Assembly: GCF_900187125.1 (NCBI RefSeq)
Contig: NZ_LT906468.1
Coordinates: 4,154,001-4,218,000, forward strand
Origin: Sphingobacterium mizutaii
Lineage (GTDB): Bacteria > Bacteroidota > Bacteroidia > Sphingobacteriales > Sphingobacteriaceae
Length of the DNA: 64,000 nucleotides
Direction: 5' to 3'
A program made the position numbers and the translations under genes. Numbering within the stretch: position 1 is the stretch's first letter; every line of letters starts with the position of its first letter. This document shows, piece by piece, positions 52,945 through 61,645 of the stretch. The notes below the pieces were generated by a model that was not told where the DNA came from, made no database searches, and saw nothing but the letters and a program-made list of their open reading frames with translations.

Positions 52945-53210
52945 ATCGGTTTGTAAAACACTTATCATAGTTTATGATCATTTAAGAAGTTTGATGTACA
53001 TTAATTAATATCAAATCATAACTCTAATTTAGTTAAAAGCAACACGTGGGATTTTACTAATTTATAACAAATGGGTTTGTCAATCAATTTCGATAGTTTT
53101 TGGTTACCTAATGAGTTTGATGCACATAAATTTATATCAAATATGTTTGTCAATGAATTTCAATGTTTTTTGATTACCTAACAAACTAAGTTCTCATAAA
53201 TTAAAATCAA
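52945..53210. repeat. Degenerate 70-bp repeat array
   Basis: Three units of exactly 70 bp align without gaps: 52945-53014, 53071-53140 and 53141-53210. Units 2 and 3 are directly adjacent; units 1 and 2 are separated by 56 bp that looks like a shortened unit. Shared features are an early GTTTGT, a central TTTTTGnTTACCTAA (units 2 and 3), a GTTTGATGnACAT block (units 1 and 2) and the end AnATCAA. More diverged partial copies end at about 53438 and 53493. The period is not a multiple of three, so this is non-coding. Confidence 0.7.
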
Positions 53211-53242
53211 GTTTGTCTGCTAAATAACCGAACATTTTCCTA

Positions 53243-53271
53243 ATAACAACTGAGCGGCACCCAGAATGTTC
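53243..53271 (+). repeat. Diverged upstream copy of the hemW leader
   Basis: ATAACAACTGAGCGGCACCC followed by AGAATGTTC nearly repeats ATAACATCTGAGCGGGCACC followed by CATGTTC at 53817-53843, the 5' leader and first codons of hemW. The differences are one substitution, one missing G and two inserted bases. The offset is 574 bp. The downstream frame here stops at once, so this copy is not a functional start. Confidence 0.65.
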
Positions 53272-53502
53272 AATTAGTCTAAAAATCAAATAGTTGCGAT
53301 TTTAAAGCAACAAATAGAAACACAGTATTTTCTTTGTTTTTTGACAATCCGATTATATGAAGTTAGATAATATCCGGAGAATAGAACCATTATCTGTTTT
53401 ATTATCCACGAACTAAACTCTTATATATTTAATTCAAGTTTTAAACACATAATATTTCTTTGATTATTAAACAATGTTCATTAATTTACATTAAATGATG
53501 AA

Positions 53503-53781
53503 ATGATATATCAACATCATAACGATTTATTTGATGAAACAAAAAATATAGTTTTCAAAAGCATCGGACCGATTGTATTAGGGAGAGAAATGAGAAAAAT
53601 TGCAAGTAGCAATGAGGGTTTAGTAATAAGACTTAATAATATTTTAGAAAAGCATATACAAATGGAAGAAAATGGTGCATTTGTTCGATTAATGGTTAAT
53701 CCTTTAAATGATGATTCAACTATTGAAAGTGTTGTAAAAGCAATAAAAGATATACATAAAGATTTTAATAATTCTATATAA
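53503..53781 (+). CDS. Orphan 92-residue hypothetical protein
   Basis: A small, helical, soluble protein starting MIYQHHNDLFDETKNIVFKS and ending VKAIKDIHKDFNNSI. No signal peptide, membrane helix, cysteine or known motif is visible, and I do not recognise a family. Codon use is strongly A/T-ended compared with hemW just downstream. It lies between the two copies of the hemW leader, directly after the repeat island, which suggests it arrived as inserted DNA. No promoter was identified. Confidence 0.5.
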   Translation: MIYQHHNDLFDETKNIVFKSIGPIVLGREMRKIASSNEGLVIRLNNILEKHIQMEENGAFVRLMVNPLNDDSTIESVVKAIKDIHKDFNNSI

Positions 53782-53804
53782 ATATCTTTTTATCCTTAAT
53801 TCCT

Positions 53805-53812
53805 TACCTTTG
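53805..53812 (+). promoter_or_regulatory. -7 element of hemW
   Basis: TACCTTTG is an exact match to the Bacteroidetes -7 consensus TAnnTTTG, 25 bp before the hemW ATG. The -33 region at 19 bp spacing is a poor match. It gives hemW a promoter of its own, downstream of the orphan ORF. Confidence 0.5.
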
Positions 53813-53837
53813 CCTCATAACATCTGAGCGGGCACCC

Positions 53838-54965
53838 ATGTTCTATTTCCACATTCCATTTTGCAAACAAGCTTGTCACTATTGCGACTTCCACTTTAGC
53901 ACCTCCCTAAAGTATAAGGAGGACCTACTCCAAGCCATGCAACAGGAAATTGAACTCCGTGCTTCCTATCTCGAGAACAAAAAAGTAGAATCCCTTTACT
54001 TTGGTGGCGGAACGCCTTCCATCCTCCAAGCAAAGGAAATCGACGCCTTAATCGGCAAAGTTGCCAAATACTTTGAAATCAGTTCGGATGCAGAGATCAC
54101 CCTTGAAGCAAATCCTGACGACTTGGATAAAAAGAAAGTTCAGGAACTCCGCAACACCGAAATCAACCGCTTTAGCATCGGCATTCAATCTTTCTTCGAG
54201 GAGGACCTTAAATGGATGAACCGTGCCCATAATTCCGAAGAAGCCAGATCATCGATCATGCGCGTTCAAGATGCAGGTTTTGAAAACATTACCTGCGACC
54301 TTATCTATGGCTATCCCCTATTGACCAATAGCAAATGGAAATCCAATATGCAATCCCTGATTGACCTGGAAGTCCCACATATCTCATCCTATTCCATGAC
54401 AGTGGAAAAGAAAACCGCATTGGCGCATCTGATCAACAAGGGAAAAACCCCTGCTCTCAATGAAGAACAGAGCGCCGAACAGATGTTTATGCTTATCGAT
54501 ACATTGACTTCCACGGGATATGAACATTATGAGATTTCCAATTTTGCTAAGCCGGATCGTTACGCCCGTCACAACAGCAATTACTGGAAAGGAAAACCGT
54601 ACTTAGGCATAGGCCCTTCAGCACATTCCTTCAACGGCACTTCCAGGTCCTGGAATATTGCCAATAATGCCCTGTACATAAAAGGCATCCTAACCAAAGA
54701 ACTCCCTCTGAAAACTGAACAACTGAGTAAGAATGACCGATTCAATGAATATGTCATGACCTCTTTAAGAACCAAATGGGGAATCGACAAAAAATACGTG
54801 GAAAAGGAATTTGGAAACGATTACCTGAGCAGCATCCTTAAGAATATCGAGGAATATTTTCACAAGGAGCTAGTTTTAATCTCTGAAGAAGGCATTATAA
54901 GCTTAAGCCCATCCGGAAAATTACTGGCGGATCAGATAGCAGCCGAATTATTTATCGTCGATTAA
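53838..54965 (+). CDS. hemW: Radical SAM heme chaperone HemW
   Basis: A 375-residue radical-SAM family protein related to coproporphyrinogen dehydrogenase; HemW binds heme and delivers it to membrane targets rather than oxidising coproporphyrinogen. The cluster motif CKQACHYC lies at residues 9-16. Further marks are ESLYFGGGTPSIL, INRFSIGIQSF, ITCDLIYGYP, YEISNFAKPD and LGIGPSAHSF. The N-terminus (MFYFHIPFC) is two or three residues shorter than the usual MAGIYxHIPFC. It has its own -7 element. Confidence 0.95.
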   Translation: MFYFHIPFCKQACHYCDFHFSTSLKYKEDLLQAMQQEIELRASYLENKKVESLYFGGGTPSILQAKEIDALIGKVAKYFEISSDAEITLEANPDDLDKKKVQELRNTEINRFSIGIQSFFEEDLKWMNRAHNSEEARSSIMRVQDAGFENITCDLIYGYPLLTNSKWKSNMQSLIDLEVPHISSYSMTVEKKTALAHLINKGKTPALNEEQSAEQMFMLIDTLTSTGYEHYEISNFAKPDRYARHNSNYWKGKPYLGIGPSAHSFNGTSRSWNIANNALYIKGILTKELPLKTEQLSKNDRFNEYVMTSLRTKWGIDKKYVEKEFGNDYLSSILKNIEEYFHKELVLISEEGIISLSPSGKLLADQIAAELFIVD

Positions 54966-55024
54966 AAACAAAGGAGGATGCTTTCGCACCCCCCTCTCTA
55001 ATTAACCTAATATATAACCTGATC

Positions 55025-57490
55025 TTAATTTCCTTTTTTAATCAAATCCTCAAAACGTTTGATGTAATACCCACCTACAACCGCTCTTGCCTTAAATCCT
55101 CTGCGTTCAGGACGATCTGTCCAAATCCAATCCGACATCGGCACCCGTGTTGTTGACTCGTTCATGAACAGATAAACAGGCTTCAAGAACTTCAGGAAGT
55201 CCTCATGTTTATCCGCCATGGTAGCTGTCCAAAAAATCCAATCCGTCTTGGTATAGGCTTCACGGCTGTCCAAAGGAAGCCCGTATTTATTCTGTTTGGT
55301 CAAGTAGTACTTGATCTCCGTTTCCCTGATCTTCGGATCAAAAATCCCCATATCAAAGATCTTGTCCCAAACCATGTTGTATTTCTGGCTCCAGGTTCCA
55401 GATTTATCAAAAGTAAGCTTGTAATGATCGCCATCCTTTGCCATCTGCTCCCACTCTTTCGCCATTTGCTTAGCCTTATTAATATATTCCGTGCCTACTT
55501 CATTCTGCCCCAACATCTTTGCTAAATGACCATAGGATGCTATTCCCATAATAGCCTTGACTGAAAGGTTCGCATTATGGGCGAAATGACCTGCAAAATC
55601 ATCTGTACAAAGCTGATTTTCCGGGTCTAGGCCTTTTTCGACCAAATAATCTGCCCAAGTGGTCAATGTAGCCCAATGCTTGTTCGCATAATCAGCATTT
55701 CCTTCTGCCCTTGCAATGGCGTAAGTCAGGATCAACATATTTCCACCTTCTTCGATCGGCATATCGCCTCCGTAGGTCTGACCGTTTCCAACAGGATAGG
55801 TACCGATATCATGTGAAGGGAATGGCTTTTGCCATTTTCCAGATTCTGAATAATAAAAGATAAAGTTGGCCAGGCCCTTTGCCAGTTCTGGATTATAGAT
55901 CAAGAACAGGGGCGATGAAGGATAGGTAATGTCCACCGTACCGATAGAACCATTACTGTCGTTTTCTTTTGACAACCAAAGTAGGTCACCATTAGGCGCT
56001 TCTACCAATTTATGGGCAGCAATGGATTGTCTATAAGCCAAAGCACACAGCTCAGCATATTCTTTTCCATATTGCTGATATTCTTGCATAAATTTATCAT
56101 CAAACTTCTTGCTCGCCGCCATCAATTGATCATACTCCTTAAAGGCGATTTCAAACTGCTGTTCAATGCTGCTGTTTTCTTTACGGTTCCAATAAGGCCT
56201 TAGGTTGGTATTAAAATATTGAATGGCATAGACATCATCATAACCAATGGCAACTTTGCCTTTTGCCGTACCATTGACCTTCAATTTCTTGGTCAATGCC
56301 AATTGCTTTACTCCGTCCTTTTGATCAGCATCGGTAGCAGTCCCTAAAGCAAATGCAGAACGCAATGCCGTGCTCGGGGCTACCTTTGCCGTTGTTCCGG
56401 CACTTTCACTGGCCAAATAGAAGTATCCCCAATCGTTTTTCACATGGTCTCCCGTCCTGCCCAATATCTTTTGCGATGTTGACCCTGTCTTTAAATAGGT
56501 AATTCCATTTTTGTCAAAGCTACTTGAAACCGATTCCTGGGTCGGAAGGTTCAATGCCCAATTTGGGGAAGCTTCAAAATACAGCTCAATTTCTTTCGGT
56601 TGTGGCGATTTGATTTCATAACTCAAATAGTTGATCGGTCTGGACAATAATTCCAAGTTATCTAAAAACACAGGAGCCGTAAAGGTCACTTTCAATTCCA
56701 CATCTCCACATTGGAAGGTATATAGAGTCTGCATAGGCTGTACATCTACAGAAATCTGCTTTGCTGTATTTGCAAAAAAGGCCTTATCACTACGCTCCAC
56801 CAACAGTCCAAAATCCAGAAAGCCATTTGCGCCTCCGTTGAAACAGTAGGCGGCAATACTATTCTTGCCTTTCTTTAAGGTCTTTACTACCTCCTCAGTT
56901 AATTTAACTCGTTTATTCTTTCCAGTTCCACCATGGTTGACTACTTCAATGCCATTCACATAGATCTTGACATCATCATCATGCGAATATTCCAGGTACA
57001 CGGATTTATTGCTTAGATCTTCTGCAAGTACCACTTCTCTCCTTACCCAGATCTTATCTGTGGTCCAATTGGTCTTGCTCAGCGATTCATTTTCAGTTGT
57101 ACCAAATGCACCTTTCCCAGCTTGCCATTTAGAAGCATCGAAACCCTTGGCAGACCAATCTTTTGCAGGTTCCGTGGTTACATACTTTCCATCCCATGCC
57201 TTGTCCTCTCCGTTCGGGATTACCGTTAGCATCTCAACATCCTCGGCTCCCATAAATCGATAGAACTGTCCGTCCACTTTCAACACTCCCATAAAAGGCA
57301 AGTTCTTATCCGACCAATGTGAAGGATTGGAATCATATAGGTTATTGGTATAAGACCATGCGCTGGTATTTGGGTCTAAGGTAACCAGGGGAAAAGCTGG
57401 TGCTCGTAAATCATTCTTGATATGTTGCGCTGACAACATTTGTGTCAGCAGCAATATAAAAACCCCAAGGACATTTGTTTTATTAATCAT
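55025..57490 (-). CDS. Secreted DUF4965/DUF5127/DUF1793 glutaminase-like protein
   Basis: An 821-residue secreted protein (signal peptide VLGVFILLLTQMLSAQ) with the multidomain layout of the fungal glutaminase A-like family: an N-terminal DUF4964-like stretch (LRAPAFPLVTLDPNTSAWS), a beta-sandwich with YLEYSHDDDVKIYVNGIEVV, then the large (alpha/alpha)6 C-terminal domain (LCTDDFAGHFAHNANLSVKAI, DWIFWTATMADKHEDF and the end RAVVGGYYIKRFEDL). The fold is glycosidase-like. Whether the bacterial proteins act on glutamine or on glycans is unsettled; the glycan-rich neighbourhood favours carbohydrate. Convergent with hemW. Confidence 0.88.
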   Translation of the reverse strand: MINKTNVLGVFILLLTQMLSAQHIKNDLRAPAFPLVTLDPNTSAWSYTNNLYDSNPSHWSDKNLPFMGVLKVDGQFYRFMGAEDVEMLTVIPNGEDKAWDGKYVTTEPAKDWSAKGFDASKWQAGKGAFGTTENESLSKTNWTTDKIWVRREVVLAEDLSNKSVYLEYSHDDDVKIYVNGIEVVNHGGTGKNKRVKLTEEVVKTLKKGKNSIAAYCFNGGANGFLDFGLLVERSDKAFFANTAKQISVDVQPMQTLYTFQCGDVELKVTFTAPVFLDNLELLSRPINYLSYEIKSPQPKEIELYFEASPNWALNLPTQESVSSSFDKNGITYLKTGSTSQKILGRTGDHVKNDWGYFYLASESAGTTAKVAPSTALRSAFALGTATDADQKDGVKQLALTKKLKVNGTAKGKVAIGYDDVYAIQYFNTNLRPYWNRKENSSIEQQFEIAFKEYDQLMAASKKFDDKFMQEYQQYGKEYAELCALAYRQSIAAHKLVEAPNGDLLWLSKENDSNGSIGTVDITYPSSPLFLIYNPELAKGLANFIFYYSESGKWQKPFPSHDIGTYPVGNGQTYGGDMPIEEGGNMLILTYAIARAEGNADYANKHWATLTTWADYLVEKGLDPENQLCTDDFAGHFAHNANLSVKAIMGIASYGHLAKMLGQNEVGTEYINKAKQMAKEWEQMAKDGDHYKLTFDKSGTWSQKYNMVWDKIFDMGIFDPKIRETEIKYYLTKQNKYGLPLDSREAYTKTDWIFWTATMADKHEDFLKFLKPVYLFMNESTTRVPMSDWIWTDRPERRGFKARAVVGGYYIKRFEDLIKKGN

Positions 57491-57919
57491 AGGTAATTCT
57501 GTAAATCGTCTGTGATAGATATAGCGGAGGTCCGAGACTCAAAAAACTGAATTCTAGGTATCCCTCATGAAATATTTTCTGGATTAAAGGTTTATTATCT
57601 CTTATCGATTAGCTTAAAGATAGCAACTAAAACGTTTTAAGCAACTTCTGTAAGGAATTCTTTACAATTCATTAAAATGTGTAATAAACCTAGATTATTA
57701 AATATTTATCCCAAACAGCACTTTATTAAGTAAAATAAGCAAAAAGCGTTTAGCAAACAAGAGAAGAGTGTTGATATATTCCCAAAATATCATTGTCATT
57801 TTTAAAAAATAACAAAAAGAACAAGCATTAAGTAGCTAATTCTTGCCAAATTTTCAATTTTAATTTTTTAAGCAATACAAAAGCTCTAAGTTTGCGGGAA
57901 ATTTCTTCATTCAATAATT
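57491..57919. other. Divergent promoter region between DUF4965 gene and GAPDH
   Basis: This 429-bp AT-rich gap contains no coding frame of note. It includes a candidate GAPDH promoter at its right end (listed separately). No strong hairpin, repeat or RNA gene was recognised. Confidence 0.5.
57864..57894 (+). promoter_or_regulatory. Candidate GAPDH promoter
   Basis: TAAGTTTG (57887-57894) matches the -7 consensus TAnnTTTG exactly. A TTTT block (57864-57867) lies 19 bp upstream in the -33 position. The ATG follows 25 bp later. Confidence 0.5.
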
Positions 57920-59368
57920 ATGATACACAATTCTACTTTTGAGGACCAGATCAAAAGTTACAAATCAAACCAAAATGCATGCGTTAAGCTTATTCAAATA
58001 ATAAGCGACTTATGGTTTAACCAATCCATAGAACTCGTGCTCTTCAGAAACCAATTGATCGATCGCCGAGTTAGTTTTATTCTGAATCTACATCAAGAAA
58101 CAAAAGAGTATACCGGTGTGGAGTTGAATATTATGGAAACCTTAAAGGTTGCCGAGGCTATCTATGCCCTAGATCTCAATCCTTCAAGGTTAGATATCGG
58201 AAAATTGGCATTGAACATCCGCAAACAACGGATCCAAGAAGCTGACGTCCAAGAATTTGTCCGCAAAGAGTTGGGACCAGCCAATCAACACTTACCTTTC
58301 CAGCCAAAAGATGTGGTTCTTTATGGTTTCGGAAGGATAGGAAGGCTCCTTGCTCGCGAACTCATCAGCAAGGCTGGAGCAGGCAGACAATTGCGTTTAA
58401 GAGCCATCGTAACACGAGATGAGGTTGATAAAAAAACATTGGAGAAAAGAGCAGCTTTGCTAAGACAAGATTCCATCCATGGAAACTTTGATGGCGAAGT
58501 TGCAGTTGATGCTATAAACGGGGCATTGATCATCAATGGGATTCCCGTGTACATTATCTCAGCCAAAAACCCTGAAGATATCGACTATGGTAAATACGGT
58601 ATCAAAGATGCCTTAGTTATTGATAATACAGGTGCTTTCCGTGATGATAAAGAATTGGCTAGGCATCTGACATCCAAAGGAGCTGCAATGGTCTTATTGA
58701 CCGCCCCTGGAAAAGGTGTTCCAAATATCGTTTATGGTGTAAATGAATTGGATGCAGACCCTAAAAAGGACCATATTTTCTCAGCAGCTTCTTGTACAAC
58801 CAATGCCATCTCACCTGTATTGGCAGTTTTAGAAAAAGAATTGGGCATCAGTAAAGGTCATATCGAGACCATCCACTCCTATACCAATGACCAAAACCTA
58901 GTCGATAACATGCACAAGAAATCCAGAAGGGGCCGTGCAGCTGCATTGAACATGGTGATCACAGAAACCGGTGCTGGCTCAGCAGTGGCAAAAGTATTGC
59001 CTGCCTTGGCTGGAAAACTCACCTCCAATGCCATCCGCGTTCCTGTACCAAATGGATCATTGGCAATCCTCAACTTAGAATTAAATAACAAAACAACCTT
59101 GAACCAACTGAATGATCTCCTGAAAAAGGCTGCATTGGATGGTGACCTGGTTGAACAGATAAGCTATACCAACAATTCGGAACTCGTTTCTTCAGATATC
59201 ATCGGAACTTCAGCAGCATCCGTTATCGATGCTCCTGCAAACATTGTTTCGGAAGATGGAAAAACAGCCATTATCTATGTATGGTATGATAATGAATATG
59301 GTTATTCTCACCAAGTCATGCGATTGGCAAGACATATCGCTGGTGTAAGGAGATATACTTATTACTAG
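57920..59368 (+). CDS. gap: Glyceraldehyde-3-phosphate dehydrogenase, long form
   Basis: A 482-residue GAPDH that oxidises glyceraldehyde 3-phosphate to 1,3-bisphosphoglycerate with NAD(P). About 130 residues precede the Rossmann start VLYGFGRIGRLLARELI, giving the long form found in Bacteroidetes and some other groups instead of the usual 335 residues. The catalytic Cys292 is in AASCTTNAISPVL, and the His of HSYTNDQNLVDN follows. The substrate loop GRAAALNMVITETGAG and the C-terminal WYDNEYGYSHQVMRLA are intact. It is a single gene closed by a strong terminator. Confidence 0.97.
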   Translation: MIHNSTFEDQIKSYKSNQNACVKLIQIISDLWFNQSIELVLFRNQLIDRRVSFILNLHQETKEYTGVELNIMETLKVAEAIYALDLNPSRLDIGKLALNIRKQRIQEADVQEFVRKELGPANQHLPFQPKDVVLYGFGRIGRLLARELISKAGAGRQLRLRAIVTRDEVDKKTLEKRAALLRQDSIHGNFDGEVAVDAINGALIINGIPVYIISAKNPEDIDYGKYGIKDALVIDNTGAFRDDKELARHLTSKGAAMVLLTAPGKGVPNIVYGVNELDADPKKDHIFSAASCTTNAISPVLAVLEKELGISKGHIETIHSYTNDQNLVDNMHKKSRRGRAAALNMVITETGAGSAVAKVLPALAGKLTSNAIRVPVPNGSLAILNLELNNKTTLNQLNDLLKKAALDGDLVEQISYTNNSELVSSDIIGTSAASVIDAPANIVSEDGKTAIIYVWYDNEYGYSHQVMRLARHIAGVRRYTYY

Positions 59369-59377
59369 TAATAGATA

Positions 59378-59401
59378 GGGGCAATTTGATCAAATTGCCC
59401 C
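59378..59401 (+). terminator. Intrinsic terminator of GAPDH gene
   Basis: GGGGCAATTTGA and TCAAATTGCCCC form a perfect 24-bp palindrome (10-bp stem with a tetraloop) followed by a T-run, 10 bp past the stop. Confidence 0.9.
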
Positions 59402-59779
59402 TTTTCTTTTTTCTTTTTCAAATCTCATTCCTGCTTTTAACAGGTTCATTCCCATAACAACCATCCAAACATAATAATCTGAGACAAAAACGGAGGATGG
59501 GAACAAATCAAATAATTACGAAATCCTTATAATTCATAACATTTATTGTATAACTGTTCTAAGTCAATACAATTTATTCTCAACAAATATTAGCGTTCAT
59601 CGGAACTTGTCCAGAGAAGATTTCTCTATCAAAGTACATGAACCCGTTTTAAAACCGAATATTTGACAACTAATGTATGCATAAACTGGAAAGAAGACAA
59701 TTCATTTGGCAATCCAAGATGAAGTTTTGAAAAATCAAAACAAAAACCTTTCATATTCCTTATATTAACATATAATATT
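59402..59779. other. Intergenic region before the DUF488 pseudogene
   Basis: An AT-rich stretch without a supported gene. The minus-strand open frame across 59629-59904 is antisense to the DUF488 gene and not protein-like. No promoter, repeat or RNA gene was recognised. Confidence 0.4.
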
Positions 59780-60136
59780 ATGGAAATCCAAATTAAAAGG
59801 ATATATGAGCCCCCGTCACCCCTTGATGGGTATAGGGTTTTAATTGATCGGATTTGGCCCAGAGGAGTAAAGAAAAATGGCGCCAAATTGGATGAATGGA
59901 ACAAGGATATCGCTCCTTCAACTGAATTGAGAAAATGGTTCGGACATATACCCGAAAGATTTGATGAGTTCTCCCTTAGGTATCAAACAGAATTAGATAG
60001 TCAAAAAAACGACCTTTTAAGATTAGGAAACATTGCGCAAAAATAAAACCTTTGCCTTCTCTATAGTGCCAGGGATCCCCTACACAACCAAGCGATAGTC
60101 TTAAGGAACTTTTTATCCAAATTGACCAATGGATAA
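59780..60136 (+). pseudogene. DUF488 family gene interrupted by one in-frame TAA
   Basis: DUF488 proteins (E. coli YeaO-like) are small cytoplasmic proteins of about 115-120 residues and unknown function. Codons 1-88 encode a standard family start: IKRIYEPPSPLDGYRVLIDR, IWPRGVKK, LDEWNKDIAPSTELRKWFGH. A TAA at 60044-60046 is codon 89. The same frame then continues NLCLLYSARDPLHNQAIVLR and NFLSKLTNG to TAA at 60134-60136, which is exactly the expected conserved C-terminus. Total length is 118 codons plus stop, the full family length. One base change (for example CAA or AAA to TAA) explains it. Sequencing error or readthrough are the alternatives. Confidence 0.88.
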
Positions 60137-60297
60137 TTTAAGCATTCCTGGGACGTGACTGGAAACACAAGGGTATAAATTAGCGTGTTTATTGTTCTGA
60201 GCCTCCTTTTCTACGAATGTATATTATCTTTATGACTATATCATAACATGGTGACTGAAAACCCCAAAGACTGGTAATCATCTAAACAAAAACGGAC

Positions 60298-61230
60298 ATG
60301 ATAGAAAAAACAAAAGTATTGATAGCTGGACTTGGTGCAATTGGAGGATATTTTGGTTGCAAGCTCTGTGCCTCCAACCCAAATGATGGAAGTCTGTCAA
60401 TAGAATTCTTAGTGAGGGAAAAATCAGTTTCCTTTGTTCAGGAACAAGGTTTGATGGTAAGAGATGGAGGATTGGAGATTACCGGTAAACCTGATGATGT
60501 GTTCCACGATGCAAGGGGAAAGGGAACCTACGATTATATATTGATCTGCACCAAGACCCCAGACTTATTGGGCATTTTGGATTGCATTTCGCAATCCGTG
60601 GGCGAGCGTACTGTTATCATACCCCTGATGAACGGGGTTCAATCGGTCTTGCAAATCAAGGAAAGGTTCCCCTCTGCCCTGGTATGTTACGGATGTACAA
60701 ACATAGTCGTGAGGAAGGTGGGGGACGGTGCTGTGGAAAAATTTTCAGAATTTGAAAAACTGCATTTTGGGATACCCAGCCAGATGGACGATCGCCTTAC
60801 ATATTTTTACCAGTTGTTACGTTCAGCTGGGATTGATGCTGGACTTACAGAAGAGATTGAACCTGTGATCTGGACCAAATTTCTCTTTATTTCTTCGGCT
60901 GCCGCATCGACATGTTACTTTAACGCCACATTTGGACAGATTAGAAGTAACCGGGATTTTTTCGATACGTTTCTAGCGCTCCTGGACGAAGGTATTGATT
61001 TGGCTTTAAAAATGAACGTGAGACTAAATCTAGGAACCAAGGAAAATATCATTGGTATGCTGATGGCGACACCTATTGACGCCACCACTTCCCTTCATTC
61101 GGATTTACAGGATAACAACCCTAGGAACGAAATGGAAGAGCTTATAGGTTTCTTCGAGGCTAAATCAAAAGAGATGGGAATTGGAATGCCTTACCACCAA
61201 ATGGTTTATGAAAGTCTCAAAAAGAAATAA
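60298..61230 (+). CDS. Ketopantoate reductase (PanE/ApbA family)
   Basis: A 310-residue NADPH-dependent reductase of the 2-dehydropantoate 2-reductase family; in pantothenate synthesis it makes pantoate. The dinucleotide motif is AGLGAIGGYFGCKL at the N-terminus, followed by ILICTKTPDL with the conserved Lys, IPLMNGVQSVLQI, and the C-terminal domain EEIEPVIWTKFLFISSAAA, DATTSLHSDLQ and RNEMEELIGF with catalytic Lys and Ser/Asn/Asp positions. Several ApbA-like paralogues exist in this group, so true PanE activity is not certain. It stands alone. Confidence 0.85.
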   Translation: MIEKTKVLIAGLGAIGGYFGCKLCASNPNDGSLSIEFLVREKSVSFVQEQGLMVRDGGLEITGKPDDVFHDARGKGTYDYILICTKTPDLLGILDCISQSVGERTVIIPLMNGVQSVLQIKERFPSALVCYGCTNIVVRKVGDGAVEKFSEFEKLHFGIPSQMDDRLTYFYQLLRSAGIDAGLTEEIEPVIWTKFLFISSAAASTCYFNATFGQIRSNRDFFDTFLALLDEGIDLALKMNVRLNLGTKENIIGMLMATPIDATTSLHSDLQDNNPRNEMEELIGFFEAKSKEMGIGMPYHQMVYESLKKK

Positions 61231-61645
61231 AGTTGGACACTGAAGACCTCCAACCAAACCCAAATGCCAGTCCTACCTTGATCGGACCATCTATTTTGGA
61301 CCATGCCCATACCTTGACAATTGTGCTCTGAATGCCTAACACCGTACTCATATCCATCTTTCGAGGTCTATCTATTTTTTGTTCTTTTTGAGGAAATGAG
61401 ATTTAGAAATTGAAGATTTAACACCTATTTCCCCGATTATCCACCATAATTTTATAGTTCAACCCATTGGTATTACTTTAAAAGATAATACCAAAACCAT
61501 TTTCTTTCCACAAAAACAGGGTTATTGTAAAATTTTTGTACAACAGGACAGTACATGACACCCAACATTGATTATAAGGTTATATTTGGTTAACCAGAAT
61601 TGTATCGATTCTCATAAATCTAAACAAACCGCTATAACAATTAAT
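61231..61645. other. Intergenic region before the dehydrogenase lipoprotein
   Basis: This 415-bp stretch holds no supported gene. On the minus strand a 46-codon fragment (start at 61357, MDMSTVLGIQSTIVKVW) runs to a stop near 61217; it is somewhat protein-like but I recognise no family. The right half is AT-rich with no clear promoter. Confidence 0.4.

Larger units (their letters stand above)
52842..53502. other. AT-rich repeat-bearing intergenic island
   Basis: This 661-bp stretch has no convincing coding frame. It contains at least three 70-bp repeat units, several degenerate partial units and a diverged second copy of the hemW leader, listed separately. Base composition is noticeably more AT-rich than neighbouring genes. 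No tRNA or other known RNA was recognised. Confidence 0.6.

Noticed and set aside
52945..53494. CRISPR array
   Set aside because: The repeats are 70 bp, degenerate and directly adjacent, with no short identical repeats, no unique spacers and no cas genes.
53243..53843. Integron-type attC sites around the orphan ORF
   Set aside because: The duplicated segments lack proper RYYYAAC/GTRRRY core pairs and the folded arms of attC, and no integrase gene is present.
54966..55024. Terminator between hemW and the DUF4965 gene
   Set aside because: The GC-rich GGAGGATGC/GCACCCCCC pairing has mismatches and no clear T-run on either strand.
59629..59904. 91-codon minus-strand frame
   Set aside because: It is antisense to the DUF488 gene, whose protein matches a known family on the plus strand.
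61217..61357. 46-codon minus-strand fragment starting MDMSTVLGIQ
   Set aside because: It is somewhat protein-like but short, lacks a recognised family and has a stop 16 codons upstream; not enough to call a gene or pseudogene.
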